From NCBI GenBank assembly GCA_900544845.1, contig UQWV01000001.1, forward strand, positions 34,969 to 98,968: a stretch of 64,000 bases of DNA. Direction: 5' to 3'. The notes beneath the pieces were generated by a model that was given only the letters and a program-made list of their open reading frames with translations, did not search any database and was not told the DNA's origin. Positions 8,012 through 16,758 of this stretch are shown piece after piece (position 1 is the stretch's first letter; every line of letters starts with the position of its first letter). The translations under genes were made by a program, and so were the position numbers. This DNA is from an uncultured Collinsella sp. (GTDB lineage: Bacteria; Actinomycetota; Coriobacteriia; Coriobacteriales; Coriobacteriaceae).

Positions 8012-9322
8012 ATGAGCCAGTTCATCAACAACCCCGAGCACACCTTTGGTTTCGATACCCTGCAGCTTCACGTTGGCCAGGAGAGCGCCGATCCCGCATC
8101 CGACTCCCGCGCCGTGCCTATCTACCAGACCACGAGCTATGTGTTCCGCAATTCCCAGCACGCCGCCGACCGCTTTGGTCTTGCCGACGCCGGCAACATC
8201 TACGGCCGTCTGACCAACTCCACCCAGGGCGTCTTCGAGGACCGTATCGCCGCACTCGAGGGTGGTGTGGCAGGTCTTGCCGTCGCCTCCGGTGCTGCTG
8301 CCATCACCTATACCCTGCAGGCTCTTGCCCAGGCCGGTGACCACGTGGTGGCTCAAAAGACCATCTACGGTGGCTCCTACAACCTGCTGGAGCATACGCT
8401 CTCCCAGTTTGGCGTCGAGACCACCTTCGTCGATGCCCACAACCTGGACGAGGTCGAGGGCGCCATCAAGGACAACACCACGGTCATCTATCTCGAGACG
8501 CTCGGCAACCCCAACTCCGACATCCCCAACATCGACGCCATCTCCGAGATCGCCAAGAAGCACGGTCTGCCGGTTGTCGTCGACAACACCTTCGGCACCC
8601 CGTATCTGTTCCGTCCGCTGGAGCATGGTGCCAACATCGTCGTCCACTCCGCAACCAAGTTCATCGGCGGTCACGGCACTTCGCTGGGCGGTGTGATCGT
8701 CGACGGCGGTAACTTTGATTGGAAGGCGAGCGGAATGTACGCCCAGATCGCTGAGCCCAACCCCTCCTACCACGGTGTTTCGTTTGCCGAGGCTGCCGGT
8801 CCCGCCGCCTTCGCGACCTATGTCCGCGCTATCTTGCTGCGTGACGAGGGCGCCTGCATCAGCCCGTTCAACGCCTGGGTCCTGCTCCAGGGCACCGAGA
8901 CTCTGTCGCTGCGCGTTGACCGTCATGTCGAGAACACCAAGAAGGTCGTTGAGTTCTTGGTTGGTGACAGCCACGTCGCCAAGGTGAACCACCCGAGCCT
9001 GTCTGAGCACCCCGATCACGAGCTCTATCAGAAGTACTTCCCCAACGGTGGTGCCTCGATCTTTACCTTTGAGATTAAGGGTGGCCAGGAGGCAGCTTGG
9101 AAGTTCATCGATCATCTGCAGGTGTTCTCGCTGCTCGCCAACGTGGCCGACGTCAAGTCGCTCGTCGTGCACCCGGCTACCACCACGCACTCCCAGCTCT
9201 CTGCCGAGGAGCTCGCCGAGCAGAACATCACGCCCTCCACGATCCGTCTTTCCATCGGTACCGAGAATGCCGAGGACATCATTTGGGATCTGAAGCAGGC
9301 CTTCGCCGCGCTGGACGAGTAA
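8012..9322 (+). CDS. metY: O-acetylhomoserine sulfhydrylase
   Basis: A 436-residue PLP enzyme of the Cys/Met-metabolism family, of the O-acetylhomoserine/O-acetylserine sulfhydrylase type, which makes homocysteine from acetylhomoserine and sulfide. The PLP lysine is K216 in [24 protein letters not shown] (phosphate and substrate contacts) and the long family-specific insert around residues 225-260 are present; length matches MetY (~430) rather than MetB/MetC (~390). The ATG at 8012 follows AAGGAG. It stands alone, ends at a strong terminator and has a structured leader. Confidence 0.93.
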   Translation: MSQFINNPEHTFGFDTLQLHVGQESADPASDSRAVPIYQTTSYVFRNSQHAADRFGLADAGNIYGRLTNSTQGVFEDRIAALEGGVAGLAVASGAAAITYTLQALAQAGDHVVAQKTIYGGSYNLLEHTLSQFGVETTFVDAHNLDEVEGAIKDNTTVIYLETLGNPNSDIPNIDAISEIAKKHGLPVVVDNTFGTPYLFRPLEHGANIVVHSATKFIGGHGTSLGGVIVDGGNFDWKASGMYAQIAEPNPSYHGVSFAEAAGPAAFATYVRAILLRDEGACISPFNAWVLLQGTETLSLRVDRHVENTKKVVEFLVGDSHVAKVNHPSLSEHPDHELYQKYFPNGGASIFTFEIKGGQEAAWKFIDHLQVFSLLANVADVKSLVVHPATTTHSQLSAEELAEQNITPSTIRLSIGTENAEDIIWDLKQAFAALDE

Positions 9323-9382
9323 GGCGTCTTGTGCAAGGCCCCCTTGCGACTCGATAGGTATAACTGCATAAAATGCCTGCTC

Positions 9383-9424
9383 AAGGCGCCTGTGCGAACA
9401 ATGGTTGCACAGGCGCCTTTTTTG
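9383..9424 (+). terminator. Terminator of metY
   Basis: The 13-bp arms AAGGCGCCTGTGC and its complement are followed by a run of six T. The next 200 bases, to 9634, hold no gene I can support, only the upstream region of the secreted-protein gene. Confidence 0.9.
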
Positions 9425-9634
9425 CATAGAGAGGGCGCAAAAACAGGGTTTTTGACATGCTTTATGCATTCGAGTTGTGGAAAACTCCTGTTGAGAGGAT
9501 GTGAGTTTTACGCAATTGACGTGCGCCTTTTGAGTAAAACCGCAGGTCGCGATTTGCTCGGGGTACTATGCAGCGCGATCGAATCACACGCAGCTCAAAC
9601 GCAGCAAAAACGCACTACGGAGGTTTCCAGCTAC

Positions 9635-10411
9635 ATGAGGATCGATTCACGAAAACCGAAAGCCGCCGCCCTTTCCGCCGCTCTGACCGTGGCACTTTTG
9701 GCGGGCGCCGGTGCAACTGATGCCCACGCGGCAACACTGTCCGACACGGTTGGATCCACGCCGTCCGAGACGACGCTGGTGCAGCCCGTCGACTATCGCA
9801 GCGACGGCTTTGGCTCCATGCAGGAGTGGAATGCCTCGATGGAGGCCAAGCGCGATTCCCTTGAGATGCGTGCTCAGATCATTATGAATATGTATGGCGA
9901 CTATGCTACCGATGACGAGCGCGCTGTGTTGCAGGGTTGCATCGACGGTGCGGGCAGTCTTTTGACGATGGAGGAGGTCGACGCGAAGTCGGCCGAGCTC
10001 GACGAGCTTCGCTCCACGCTCGAGGATGCCAAGCGCGAGGTGCTCGAGGCTGCCGCCGCCGAGGCGGAGGCTGCCGAGGCCGCTCAGGCTTCGTACTACA
10101 ACGCCGGTTACACTCCGTCCTACGCGTCTGCCGCGTCCTGCGCGAACGGATCGGGCCTGACGCGCTCTGCGGGTGTCAATAACTACAACGGACGCCGCGA
10201 GACCTATTACAGTAGCAACGTGCTTTATCACTATCGCACGGGCGAATGGACTCAGGATTCTGAGGGCTTCTGGCGCGATTCCGACGGCTATTACGTTGTT
10301 GCCGCGGGCGATATGGCCCAGGGCTCGACCTTTACGGGCTCCAAGGGTGATTGCAAGGTCTATGACTCCGGCTGCGCTGCCGGAACCACCGACTACTACA
10401 CCGGTTGGTAA
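9635..10411 (+). CDS. Secreted protein with coiled coil and C-terminal beta-barrel-like domain
   Basis: A 258-residue exported protein. Residues 1-33 are a signal peptide ending ATDAHA-AT. Residues ~60-165 are helical and rich in Ala and Glu, likely coiled coil, with the EVLEAAAAEAEAAEAAQ segment at the end. The C-terminal ~85 residues are rich in Tyr and Gly (YYSSNVLYHYRTGEW, DSDGYYVVAAGD, KVYDSGCAAGTTDYY). This resembles the double-psi barrel/3D-type domain that Gram-positive bacteria attach to cell-wall proteins, but the match is by eye only. GGAGG lies 11 nt before the ATG. A cell-wall role is inferred. Confidence 0.75.
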   Translation: MRIDSRKPKAAALSAALTVALLAGAGATDAHAATLSDTVGSTPSETTLVQPVDYRSDGFGSMQEWNASMEAKRDSLEMRAQIIMNMYGDYATDDERAVLQGCIDGAGSLLTMEEVDAKSAELDELRSTLEDAKREVLEAAAAEAEAAEAAQASYYNAGYTPSYASAASCANGSGLTRSAGVNNYNGRRETYYSSNVLYHYRTGEWTQDSEGFWRDSDGYYVVAAGDMAQGSTFTGSKGDCKVYDSGCAAGTTDYYTGW

Positions 10412-10439
10412 TCTGCCATAAGCAAAATAGGTACATGAT

Positions 10440-10490
10440 GGGCGGACGTCTTTACTGAGCTTTTAGGCAACGTAAAGCCGCCCGTTCTTT
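10440..10490 (+). terminator. Terminator of the secreted-protein gene
   Basis: GGGCGG and CTTTAC (10440-10455) pair with GTAAAG and CCGCCC (10472-10483), with a small internal bulge, followed by GTTCTTT. Confidence 0.65.
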
Positions 10491-10600
10491 ATGTGCGTTT
10501 GAGTTAACAGAGCCCTTACCGTGACGGTACGCTGGGCGTATGGATGCGGGGCACACTAGTTCATGAGAAATAAGGTCTTTCTCGTGGAGGAAGTGGTCTT

Positions 10601-10807
10601 GTGAACGCTCGAGATATCGCTGTTGCCGCCATTGCATTGACGCTTGGTTGCCTTGGTCCTACGGCCGCGCTCGTCGCAGGTGTGCAGGGGTCTTGTGGGG
10701 CTGCCTCTATTGTGGTCGGCGCGTTGATCGCGGCCGCGCTGCTGGGAAGTGCGGGTGTAGTCCTTTGTCGCGACGATGAGGACGAGGTGCCGGGGTCGCA
10801 ACGCTAA
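10601..10807 (+). CDS. Small two-helix membrane protein, unknown
   Basis: A 68-residue protein with a GTG start ten bases after GGAGG. Two hydrophobic segments (about residues 7-27 and 33-56) are followed by an acidic cytosolic or external tail CRDDEDEVPGSQR. No family was recognised. It ends just before a strong terminator shared with the convergent ketopantoate reductase gene, which supports its being transcribed. Confidence 0.5.
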   Translation: MNARDIAVAAIALTLGCLGPTAALVAGVQGSCGAASIVVGALIAAALLGSAGVVLCRDDEDEVPGSQR

Positions 10808-10846
10808 CTGTTGTGAGATCGGCCGCCGATCGTAGACGAAGATGAA

Positions 10847-10884
10847 GGCCGCCGCAGGGGAAAGGTTCCCTTGCGGCGGTTTTG
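10847..10884. terminator. Bidirectional terminator
   Basis: A 12-bp GC-rich stem (10849-10860 with 10868-10879, one G-T pair) is flanked by GAAGG and TTTT, between two convergent genes. Confidence 0.8.
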
Positions 10885-10916
10885 CTGTTAAGGCTGTTGA
10901 ATGCGGCGAGTTGGCG

Positions 10917-11831
10917 CTACCAGTTTTTCTCGATATCGCGGATGCGCCGATAGAGCCACTCGTTTTGCGGTGCCTGGATATCGTGTTTGGCTGCGAGGCG
11001 GCAGATGGTGCCCGCGAACTCATCAACCTCGGTTTTGCGCCTTGCGATGCGGTCTTGAGCCATCGAGGGCATACCGGCGGGGTCGATTCCCTCGATGAGG
11101 TGCACCATTTGCGTCAGGTCTGCCTCGGTCAGCTCAACGCCCTCGGCGTTGGCGACCGCAAGCGTCTCGCGCATGGCGGAGACAAAACAGCGGCGCTGCT
11201 CGGAGCCCGGCTCCGTGGCGCTTCCGTAGGTCCCGCCGTAGGCCATGCAGGTCTGGTTGATGCCGTCGTTGAGCATGAGTTTGGCCCACATGCGGTGCGC
11301 AATGTCGCTCTCGACGGTATGGGCGATGCCGCAGCGCGTATAGAGCTCGTCGATGGCGGTAACGGTTGCGGGCTTGGTGCCCGCTGCCGCGCCAAAGCGA
11401 ATCTCGCCCGCATTGGTAAAGGTGAGCGCGCCGTTGAGGAACACGGCGTCCATGCCCTGGCAGATACCAAGAACGGTATGCTCCCAGCCAAAACGTTCGG
11501 CAATCTTTTGCTCGCTCGTAATGCCGTTACACAGCGAGGCGATGAGCGTGTTGGGTCCCACGACACGCTCCATAGTCTTGAGTGCTTGGTCGAGACCGGT
11601 GGTCTTGACCGTCAGGATGACCAGATCGGTGGGTGTCGCCTCGCTGGCGCGGACGGACGTGAGATCGCAGGGCTTGCCGTTGACGGTGAGCGCGTCGTTC
11701 GCATGGCGCTCAAAGCGAGCGTCGTCCATGACGTATTCGACGGCGTCGTTGCCGAGGGCCTTGGCAATCATGCTGCCGTAGAGCAGGCCGACGCCGCCCT
11801 TGCCGATAAAAGCGACCTTGTTGATCTGCAT
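10917..11831 (-). CDS. 2-dehydropantoate 2-reductase family protein
   Basis: A 304-residue NADPH-dependent ketopantoate reductase (pantothenate synthesis) or a paralogue. The N-terminal motif KVAFIGKGGVGLLYG is the dinucleotide-binding glycine-rich loop, with K from the conserved lysine region LTVKTTGLDQAL. ApbA C-terminal helices include MWAKLMLNDGINQTCM and PSMAQDRIARRKTEVDEFAG, which holds the substrate-binding SSMxQD-like motif. The ATG at 11831 is 9 nt after GGGGAG; the ATG at 11840 abuts that site and is less likely. No other pan gene is adjacent. Confidence 0.9.
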   Translation of the reverse strand: MQINKVAFIGKGGVGLLYGSMIAKALGNDAVEYVMDDARFERHANDALTVNGKPCDLTSVRASEATPTDLVILTVKTTGLDQALKTMERVVGPNTLIASLCNGITSEQKIAERFGWEHTVLGICQGMDAVFLNGALTFTNAGEIRFGAAAGTKPATVTAIDELYTRCGIAHTVESDIAHRMWAKLMLNDGINQTCMAYGGTYGSATEPGSEQRRCFVSAMRETLAVANAEGVELTEADLTQMVHLIEGIDPAGMPSMAQDRIARRKTEVDEFAGTICRLAAKHDIQAPQNEWLYRRIRDIEKNW

Positions 11832-11846
11832 GTGAATCATCTCCCC

Positions 11847-11876
11847 ATATAAAAGGCGCCCGCGTAAGGGGCGCCT
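11847..11876 (-). terminator. Terminator of the 64-residue ORF
   Basis: AGGCGCC repeats in inverted orientation (11854-11860 and 11870-11876). Read on the minus strand it is followed by TTTTATAT. Confidence 0.65.
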
Positions 11877-11954
11877 GATGGATTGTATGCTGCCAGGGTG
11901 ATTGGCGGGTGCGCGGGGTGGCTGTTATGAAAAAGAAACTATTGCGCTGTGCGC

Positions 11955-12149
11955 TTATGCCGCGGGGCAGACCGCAAAGACGCGGGCGGGGTATCCGACG
12001 CCATCGCGGACCTTGGGGAAGGTGCAGAAGATGACGGCACCCGTGGCGGGGAACTCGTCCAGATGGTCCATGACCTCGATCTGATAGCGGTCGACCGAGA
12101 GGATGTACTGCTCGCCGGGGTAGGGGTAGGCATCCTCTCGTGTGGTCAC
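11955..12149 (-). CDS. Small conserved-looking protein, unknown
   Basis: A 64-residue protein starting at GTG, with AAAGGAG upstream. It has a compact beta-strand-like composition (QYILSVDRYQIEVMDHL, GAVIFCTFPKV, ARVFAVCPAA) with no membrane segment or signal. No family was recognised. A terminator follows on the same strand. Confidence 0.6.
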   Translation of the reverse strand: MTTREDAYPYPGEQYILSVDRYQIEVMDHLDEFPATGAVIFCTFPKVRDGVGYPARVFAVCPAA

Positions 12150-12311
12150 GCTCGTCTCCTTTCATCGGGCTTTTTGCTGATGTTAAAGCGGTGCCGTGAC
12201 GGCCTGATTTCTGCTGCGTTACGATACGTTCTCAATTGCGATTCCGATGTGTTTCGATGACGTGACGGGTTTGTTTCGCCTTGTCAGGGCTTCGATGGGA
12301 GGGGAGGGGCC

Positions 12312-13502
12312 GTGCAATATCGCGTTGACCCCAAAAGCGGCAACCGTATCTCGGCGTTGGGGCTGGGCTGCATGAGGTTTCCCGGTGCGCCGGGACGCCC
12401 GGATGCGAAGACTGCCGACGCCATCATCTCCCGTGCGGTGGAGCAGGGGATTAACTACCTGGACACGGCCTATCTCTATCCCGGCAACGAGGCGTGCGTG
12501 GGTGCGTCGCTTGAGCGCCTGGGCTTGCGCGACCAGGTTTTGCTCGCAACCAAGCTGCCGCATGCTTCGTGCAAGTGCGCGGAGGATTTCGACCGGTTCT
12601 TCGACGAGCAACTGCGCCGCCTACGGACCGGCCATATCGACTATTATCTCATGCACAACATTACCTCGCCCGCCCAGTGGGAACGTGTGGTGGCGTTGGG
12701 CATCGAGGACTGGATCGCGCGTCAAAAGGCGGCGGGGCGCATTCGCCAGATTGGTTTTTCGTACCACGGCAGCGCAGCGGACTTTCTGACGATGCTCGAT
12801 GCATATGAGTGGGACTTTTGCCAGATCCAGTACAATTACGCCGGAGAGCGATATCAGGCGGGAACAGCGGGGCTCATGGCCGCCGCCGAGCGAGGCCTCG
12901 CGGTGTTTGTGATGGAGCCGCTGCTGGGCGGGCGTTTAGCGGGCAAGCTGCCGCCACGGGCCCGCGCTGTGCTCGATAGTGCCCGTGACCCGCATTTGCG
13001 CACTCCTGCCGCCTGGGGTCTTTCGTGGGTGTGGAACCATCCTCAGGTGACGATGCTGCTTTCGGGTATGACCGATACCGCGCAGGTGGATGAGAACGCG
13101 GTGTTGGCCGATCGGGCTCTGCCGGATTCGATGACAGCTACTCAGCTCGATGCCATCGCGCACGTGCTGACGGAGTTTGAAAAATCGAATCGCGTGCCCT
13201 GCACGGGATGCGGCTACTGCATGCCATGTCCCAAGGGCATCAATATTCCCGGCTGCTTTGCCGCCTACAACGCAAGCTATGCGCACAGCTGGTTTACGGG
13301 TCTATCGCAGTACTTTACGGCGAGCGCGGTGCGCACAAGCGAGGCCAAGCTGGTGAGCAATTGCGTCAAGTGCGGCAAATGCGCGCGCCACTGCCCACAG
13401 CATATCGATATCCCCGAGCGTCTCGATGACGTGCGCCGACGTTTCCAGCCTGGCCCCGTGACGGCAGTGCTTAAGGCCTTCGGCAAAACGCGCTCCTCGT
13501 GA
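12312..13502 (+). CDS. Aldo/keto reductase with C-terminal [4Fe-4S] ferredoxin domain
   Basis: A 396-residue protein. Residues 1-280 form an aldo/keto reductase barrel (GLGCMRFPG, NYLDTAYLYPGNE with the catalytic Asp and Tyr, LATKLPH with the Lys, YLMHNI with the His). Residues ~297-309 (CTGCGYCMPCPKG) and ~351-362 (CVKCGKCARHCPQ) are two cluster motifs of a ferredoxin-like domain. The architecture is common in anaerobes and suggests electron transfer between NAD(P)H or ferredoxin and a carbonyl substrate, which is unknown. The GTG start follows GGGAGGGG. It is a single gene. Confidence 0.92.
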   Translation: MQYRVDPKSGNRISALGLGCMRFPGAPGRPDAKTADAIISRAVEQGINYLDTAYLYPGNEACVGASLERLGLRDQVLLATKLPHASCKCAEDFDRFFDEQLRRLRTGHIDYYLMHNITSPAQWERVVALGIEDWIARQKAAGRIRQIGFSYHGSAADFLTMLDAYEWDFCQIQYNYAGERYQAGTAGLMAAAERGLAVFVMEPLLGGRLAGKLPPRARAVLDSARDPHLRTPAAWGLSWVWNHPQVTMLLSGMTDTAQVDENAVLADRALPDSMTATQLDAIAHVLTEFEKSNRVPCTGCGYCMPCPKGINIPGCFAAYNASYAHSWFTGLSQYFTASAVRTSEAKLVSNCVKCGKCARHCPQHIDIPERLDDVRRRFQPGPVTAVLKAFGKTRSS

Positions 13503-13505
13503 CCC

Positions 13506-13579
13506 TTTTATAACTTGCGGTGGAATAGTTCCTGTTTGCGGCAGAATAGGGCTTAAACAGGGACTATTCCACCGCAACT
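13506..13579. repeat. Hairpin repeat, copy 1
   Basis: The 23-nt arms 13515-13537 and 13555-13577 pair along their whole length (one G-U pair) around a 17-nt loop containing AATAGGGC. A CTTTTATAA block precedes the stem. It is closely related to the element at 14672-14746; together they bracket the second Gfo/Idh gene. See findings. Confidence 0.85.
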
Positions 13580-13592
13580 GAAGGGGGCTGTC

Positions 13593-14612
13593 GTGGGCCA
13601 TCGGGATTCATGTAATGATTCGCGTGGGGTTCGTTGGGGCATTTTGGGCGCTGGGCACATTTCTCATCGATTTGCATCGTCGCTCAAGAAGGTCGACGGG
13701 GCACGGCTGGTGGCTGCGGCCGGTCGCACTCCTGCACATGTCGAGGAATTTTGCCGAGTGTTTTCGATCGATGCTGCGCATGGCCATGCCTCGGCCGACG
13801 ATAGCGGCGATGCGGCTTATGACGCGCTGATTGCCGACCCCGATGTCGACGCAATCTACTTGGCTCTTCCGCATGGCATGCATACGCGTTGGGCCTGTCG
13901 CGCGCTGTGCGCCGGAAAGGCCGTGCTGTGCGAAAAGCCGGCCGTTTTGAGTGAGGAAGAGGCTCTCTCGATCGCCTCCACCTCTCGCGAGCGCGGCGTG
14001 CTGTTTATGGAGGCGATGAAGAATCGGTTTTGCCCGATGCGCACTCGCGTGAAAGACTTGCTTGCGTCGGGTGAGCTTGGCCGTATCGTCTCGATTGAAA
14101 GCGTGCAAAAGCTCGATTACGGCGAGTCTCCTTCGGGCTATCTGCTTGATCCGCTGCAGGGCGGCTGTCTATATGACATGGGCTGTTATGCGGTCGGTTG
14201 GTTTGAGGATTTGCTCGCGGGCGCGTGCGAGGTTTCGTCCCGTGAAGTTCGCTGGCGTGACGTATCAGGCGGCCGTGTCGATTGGGCCGACGAGATCCAT
14301 ATGAGCGTCGGCGGTATACCCATTCATATGGTGTGCGACGGCGAAGCAACATATGAAAGCCGCTTAACGATTGCCTGTGAGCGGGGCTCGTTGGAAATCG
14401 AGCGTCTTCATCGCCCCGAGCTCGCCCATGTGAAGTACTCCGACGGTCGAGCACTCGAAATCGATGCACCGTTTGAGGTCGATGATTTTTACGGTGAGGC
14501 ATCGCATGCGACACAGCTCATTCAGGCGGGGAAACTCGAAAGCCCCATCATGTCCCTAGCCGCTACACAGCGCTGTGCGCACATCATCGATGCGATTCGC
14601 TTGAAACTTTAG
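13593..14612 (+). CDS. Gfo/Idh/MocA-family oxidoreductase (second)
   Basis: A 339-residue NAD(P)-dependent oxidoreductase. The Rossmann motif WGILGAGHISHRFASSL is near the start and VLCEKPAVLSEEE holds the EKP catalytic lysine. The C-terminal domain has GGCLYDMGCYAVGWFEDLL, the conserved Gx-x-DMGCY pattern. The GTG at 13593 follows AAGGGGGC. It is a paralogue of the gene at 5071 but clearly distinct. The gene stands alone between two related hairpin repeats, and its codon use looks somewhat less GC-biased than that of its neighbours, which together hint at an accessory cassette (inference). Confidence 0.9.
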   Translation: MGHRDSCNDSRGVRWGILGAGHISHRFASSLKKVDGARLVAAAGRTPAHVEEFCRVFSIDAAHGHASADDSGDAAYDALIADPDVDAIYLALPHGMHTRWACRALCAGKAVLCEKPAVLSEEEALSIASTSRERGVLFMEAMKNRFCPMRTRVKDLLASGELGRIVSIESVQKLDYGESPSGYLLDPLQGGCLYDMGCYAVGWFEDLLAGACEVSSREVRWRDVSGGRVDWADEIHMSVGGIPIHMVCDGEATYESRLTIACERGSLEIERLHRPELAHVKYSDGRALEIDAPFEVDDFYGEASHATQLIQAGKLESPIMSLAATQRCAHIIDAIRLKL

Positions 14613-14671
14613 GGCGTGGGGGCATGGCGCCAACGCCTGGAATGCCTTGGAGGCCTTTGCCCCTGATGCCT

Positions 14672-14746
14672 CTTTTATAACTTGCGGTGGAATATGGTCT
14701 GTTTGCGCCAAAATAGGGCACCAATAGACCGTATTTCACCGCAACT
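14672..14746. repeat. Hairpin repeat, copy 2
   Basis: The arms 14682-14703 and 14723-14744 pair over 22 positions; the three non-Watson-Crick positions are all G-U. The loop again contains AATAGGGC. It shares the flank CTTTTATAACTTGCGGTGG with copy 1, while the inner stem sequence differs but stays complementary. Confidence 0.85.
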
Positions 14747-14765
14747 GATGAAGAGGGAGTTGGAG

Positions 14766-15632
14766 ATGCTGACGATTGGGTGTCATCTTTCGACGACGAA
14801 GGGCTATCGGGCAATGGGGGAGACGGCGCTGTCCATTGGCGCCAATACCTTTGCGTTCTTTACGCGCAACCCGCGCGGCGGCAAGGCAAAAGAACTTGAC
14901 ATGGATGACGTGGCGGCTCTGCGCGAGCTTATGGCGCAAAACGACTTTGGACCGCTGGTGGCGCATGCCCCGTATACCTACAACCCCTGTTCTGCCAAAG
15001 AGCGGGCACGCGAGTTTGCCTTGGAGGCAATGGCCGAGGACTTGCAGCGTCTGGAAGCACTGCCCGGCAACTACTACAACTTCCATCCCGGTGCGCATGT
15101 GGGACAGGGCTCCGACGTCGGCATTCAGATGATTGTCGACACGCTGTGCCAGGTGATGTTTGAGGGGCAGCAGACGACGGTATTACTCGAGACCATGGCA
15201 GGCAAGGGCACCGAGGTGGGCCGTAGCTTTGAAGAACTGGCGTGCATTATCGAGGGCGTTGCCGCCAAGCGCCCAGAGCTGTCCGATAAGCTGGGCGTTT
15301 GTTTGGACACCTGCCATGTGAGCGATGCCGGCTACGACATCATCCATGATCTGGACGGCGTACTCGACGAGTTCGACCGCGTGGTGGGTATCGATCGCTT
15401 GCATGCCGTACACATCAACGATTCGAAGAACCCTTGTGGCGCCCATAAAGATCGTCACGAGTGCATCGGCAAGGGATACCTTGGCAGCGAGGAATTTGGT
15501 GGCGGTATGCAGGTTATGCAGAATATTGTATCGAATGGCCGTTTGCGTTCGCTGCCGTTTATTTTGGAGACTCCGAACGAACTTGCAGGTTATGCAGCTG
15601 AAATTAGACTATTAAGGTCATTGCAGCAGTAA
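14766..15632 (+). CDS. nfo: Deoxyribonuclease IV (endonuclease IV)
   Basis: A 288-residue AP endonuclease that nicks DNA 5' of abasic sites in base-excision repair. It has the Nfo zinc-cluster motifs: [37 protein letters not shown] and [17 protein letters not shown]. The length is standard. The start at 14766 is six bases after GAGGGAG; the in-frame ATG at 14748 would touch the repeat hairpin. Confidence 0.95.
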   Translation: MLTIGCHLSTTKGYRAMGETALSIGANTFAFFTRNPRGGKAKELDMDDVAALRELMAQNDFGPLVAHAPYTYNPCSAKERAREFALEAMAEDLQRLEALPGNYYNFHPGAHVGQGSDVGIQMIVDTLCQVMFEGQQTTVLLETMAGKGTEVGRSFEELACIIEGVAAKRPELSDKLGVCLDTCHVSDAGYDIIHDLDGVLDEFDRVVGIDRLHAVHINDSKNPCGAHKDRHECIGKGYLGSEEFGGGMQVMQNIVSNGRLRSLPFILETPNELAGYAAEIRLLRSLQQ

Positions 15633-15779
15633 TGACTGTCACAAAGTAGAGTATTCCATTCACGTTATGGGTTTGTTTCAATCAGTTTTCTCATTGCAGA
15701 TTCGTAATTCCGGGTGCATAATAGCCAACAGTTTTTGCAGACCTCTGAATCAAACGAGGTCACCGGAAGGAGACTGATT

Positions 15780-16640
15780 ATGAAGCTGAAGAAGCTTGGC
15801 GCATTTGCCGCCACGGGTGCTATGGCACTCGCCCTTGCTCTGACGGGCTGCGGTTCGTCCAACGCCACCTCTGGTTCTGATGCCGGTTCCAGCAGCTCTG
15901 ACGACGCTAAGGTCGAGAAGGTCGACGGCTCCAAGGAGTACGCGCTCGTCAAGGACGGCACGCTGACCGTCGGCACCTCTGCCGAGTACGCACCGTTTGA
16001 GTACAAGGATGACAACGGCGACTACCAGGGCTTTGACCTTGAGCTCATCAAGGCTATCGGTGACAAGCTGGGTCTGGATGTCGAGTACGTCAACAATGAC
16101 TTTGACACGCTGGTTCCGGGCGTCGCTTCGGGCGCCAAGTATGACGTTTCCATCGCGGCTATCACCGACACGCCCGAGCGTGAGAAGGAAGTCACTTTCT
16201 CTGATTCCTACTACATGGACGATCAGGCTATCGTGACCAAGGTCGATAACACCGACATCACGGCCGACAACTACAGCGAGAAGCTCAACAACGCCGACGC
16301 TACCATCATCGTCCAGTCTGGCTCGACTGCCGAGGCCTTTGCCCAGGAGAACTTCCCCAAGGCCAAGATCGTCCCCTACAAGGACGCCACCGAGTGCTTC
16401 AGTGCCTTGCAGTCCGATAAGGGCGACGCCGTAGTCACCAACCGCTCCGTTGCGAGCCAGCTGACCGCCGAGCAGTTCAACACCTGCCAGACCATCAAGC
16501 AGATCAGCACCGGCGAGGAGTACGCCATCGCCATCAACCAGGGCAACACCAAGCTCAAGGACGACATCAACCAGGCCATCAAGGACCTGACCGACGACGG
16601 TACCGTCGACGCCCTCATGGCTAAGTACAATATCAAGTAA
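15780..16640 (+). CDS. Amino-acid ABC transporter, substrate-binding lipoprotein
   Basis: A 286-residue SBP_bac_3 protein. Residues 1-22 are a lipoprotein signal with lipobox LTGC (Cys at ~23), followed by a Ser/Asp-rich linker. The binding fold (VGTSAEYAPFEYKDDNG, GFDLELIKAIGDKLG, FDTLVPGVASG, DGTVDALMAKYN) is typical of polar amino acid or cystine binders. AAGGAG lies before the ATG. It is the first gene of an importer operon, with a hairpin pair downstream that may lower expression of the later genes, as is common for binding proteins. Confidence 0.94.
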   Translation: MKLKKLGAFAATGAMALALALTGCGSSNATSGSDAGSSSSDDAKVEKVDGSKEYALVKDGTLTVGTSAEYAPFEYKDDNGDYQGFDLELIKAIGDKLGLDVEYVNNDFDTLVPGVASGAKYDVSIAAITDTPEREKEVTFSDSYYMDDQAIVTKVDNTDITADNYSEKLNNADATIIVQSGSTAEAFAQENFPKAKIVPYKDATECFSALQSDKGDAVVTNRSVASQLTAEQFNTCQTIKQISTGEEYAIAINQGNTKLKDDINQAIKDLTDDGTVDALMAKYNIK

Positions 16641-16662
16641 AATAACTACTTGATTGCGCGCG

Positions 16663-16733
16663 GGCCCTTTTCGTTTTGGCGGAAAGGGCCTTTGCGCTTC
16701 TCTTGACGGAGAGCGTTTCCGTCTCGTTTTGCC
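16663..16733 (+). terminator. Two partial terminator hairpins inside the ABC operon
   Basis: GGCCCTTTTC pairs with GAAAGGGCC (16682-16690) before TTTGC. A second hairpin, GACGGA/TCCGTC (16705-16723), precedes TCGTTTT. They lie between the binding-protein and permease genes and probably give partial read-through. Confidence 0.55.
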
Positions 16734-16758
16734 GGCAACTTCTACGATAGGAGCCACC

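Noticed and set aside
7829..9469. Long minus-strand frame opposite metY
   Set aside because: It overlaps the whole conserved metY gene and its terminator and shows no domain or plausible ribosome site.
14748..14765. Earlier ATG for endonuclease IV
   Set aside because: It touches the repeat hairpin and lacks a ribosome site; the ATG at 14766 follows GAGGGAG.
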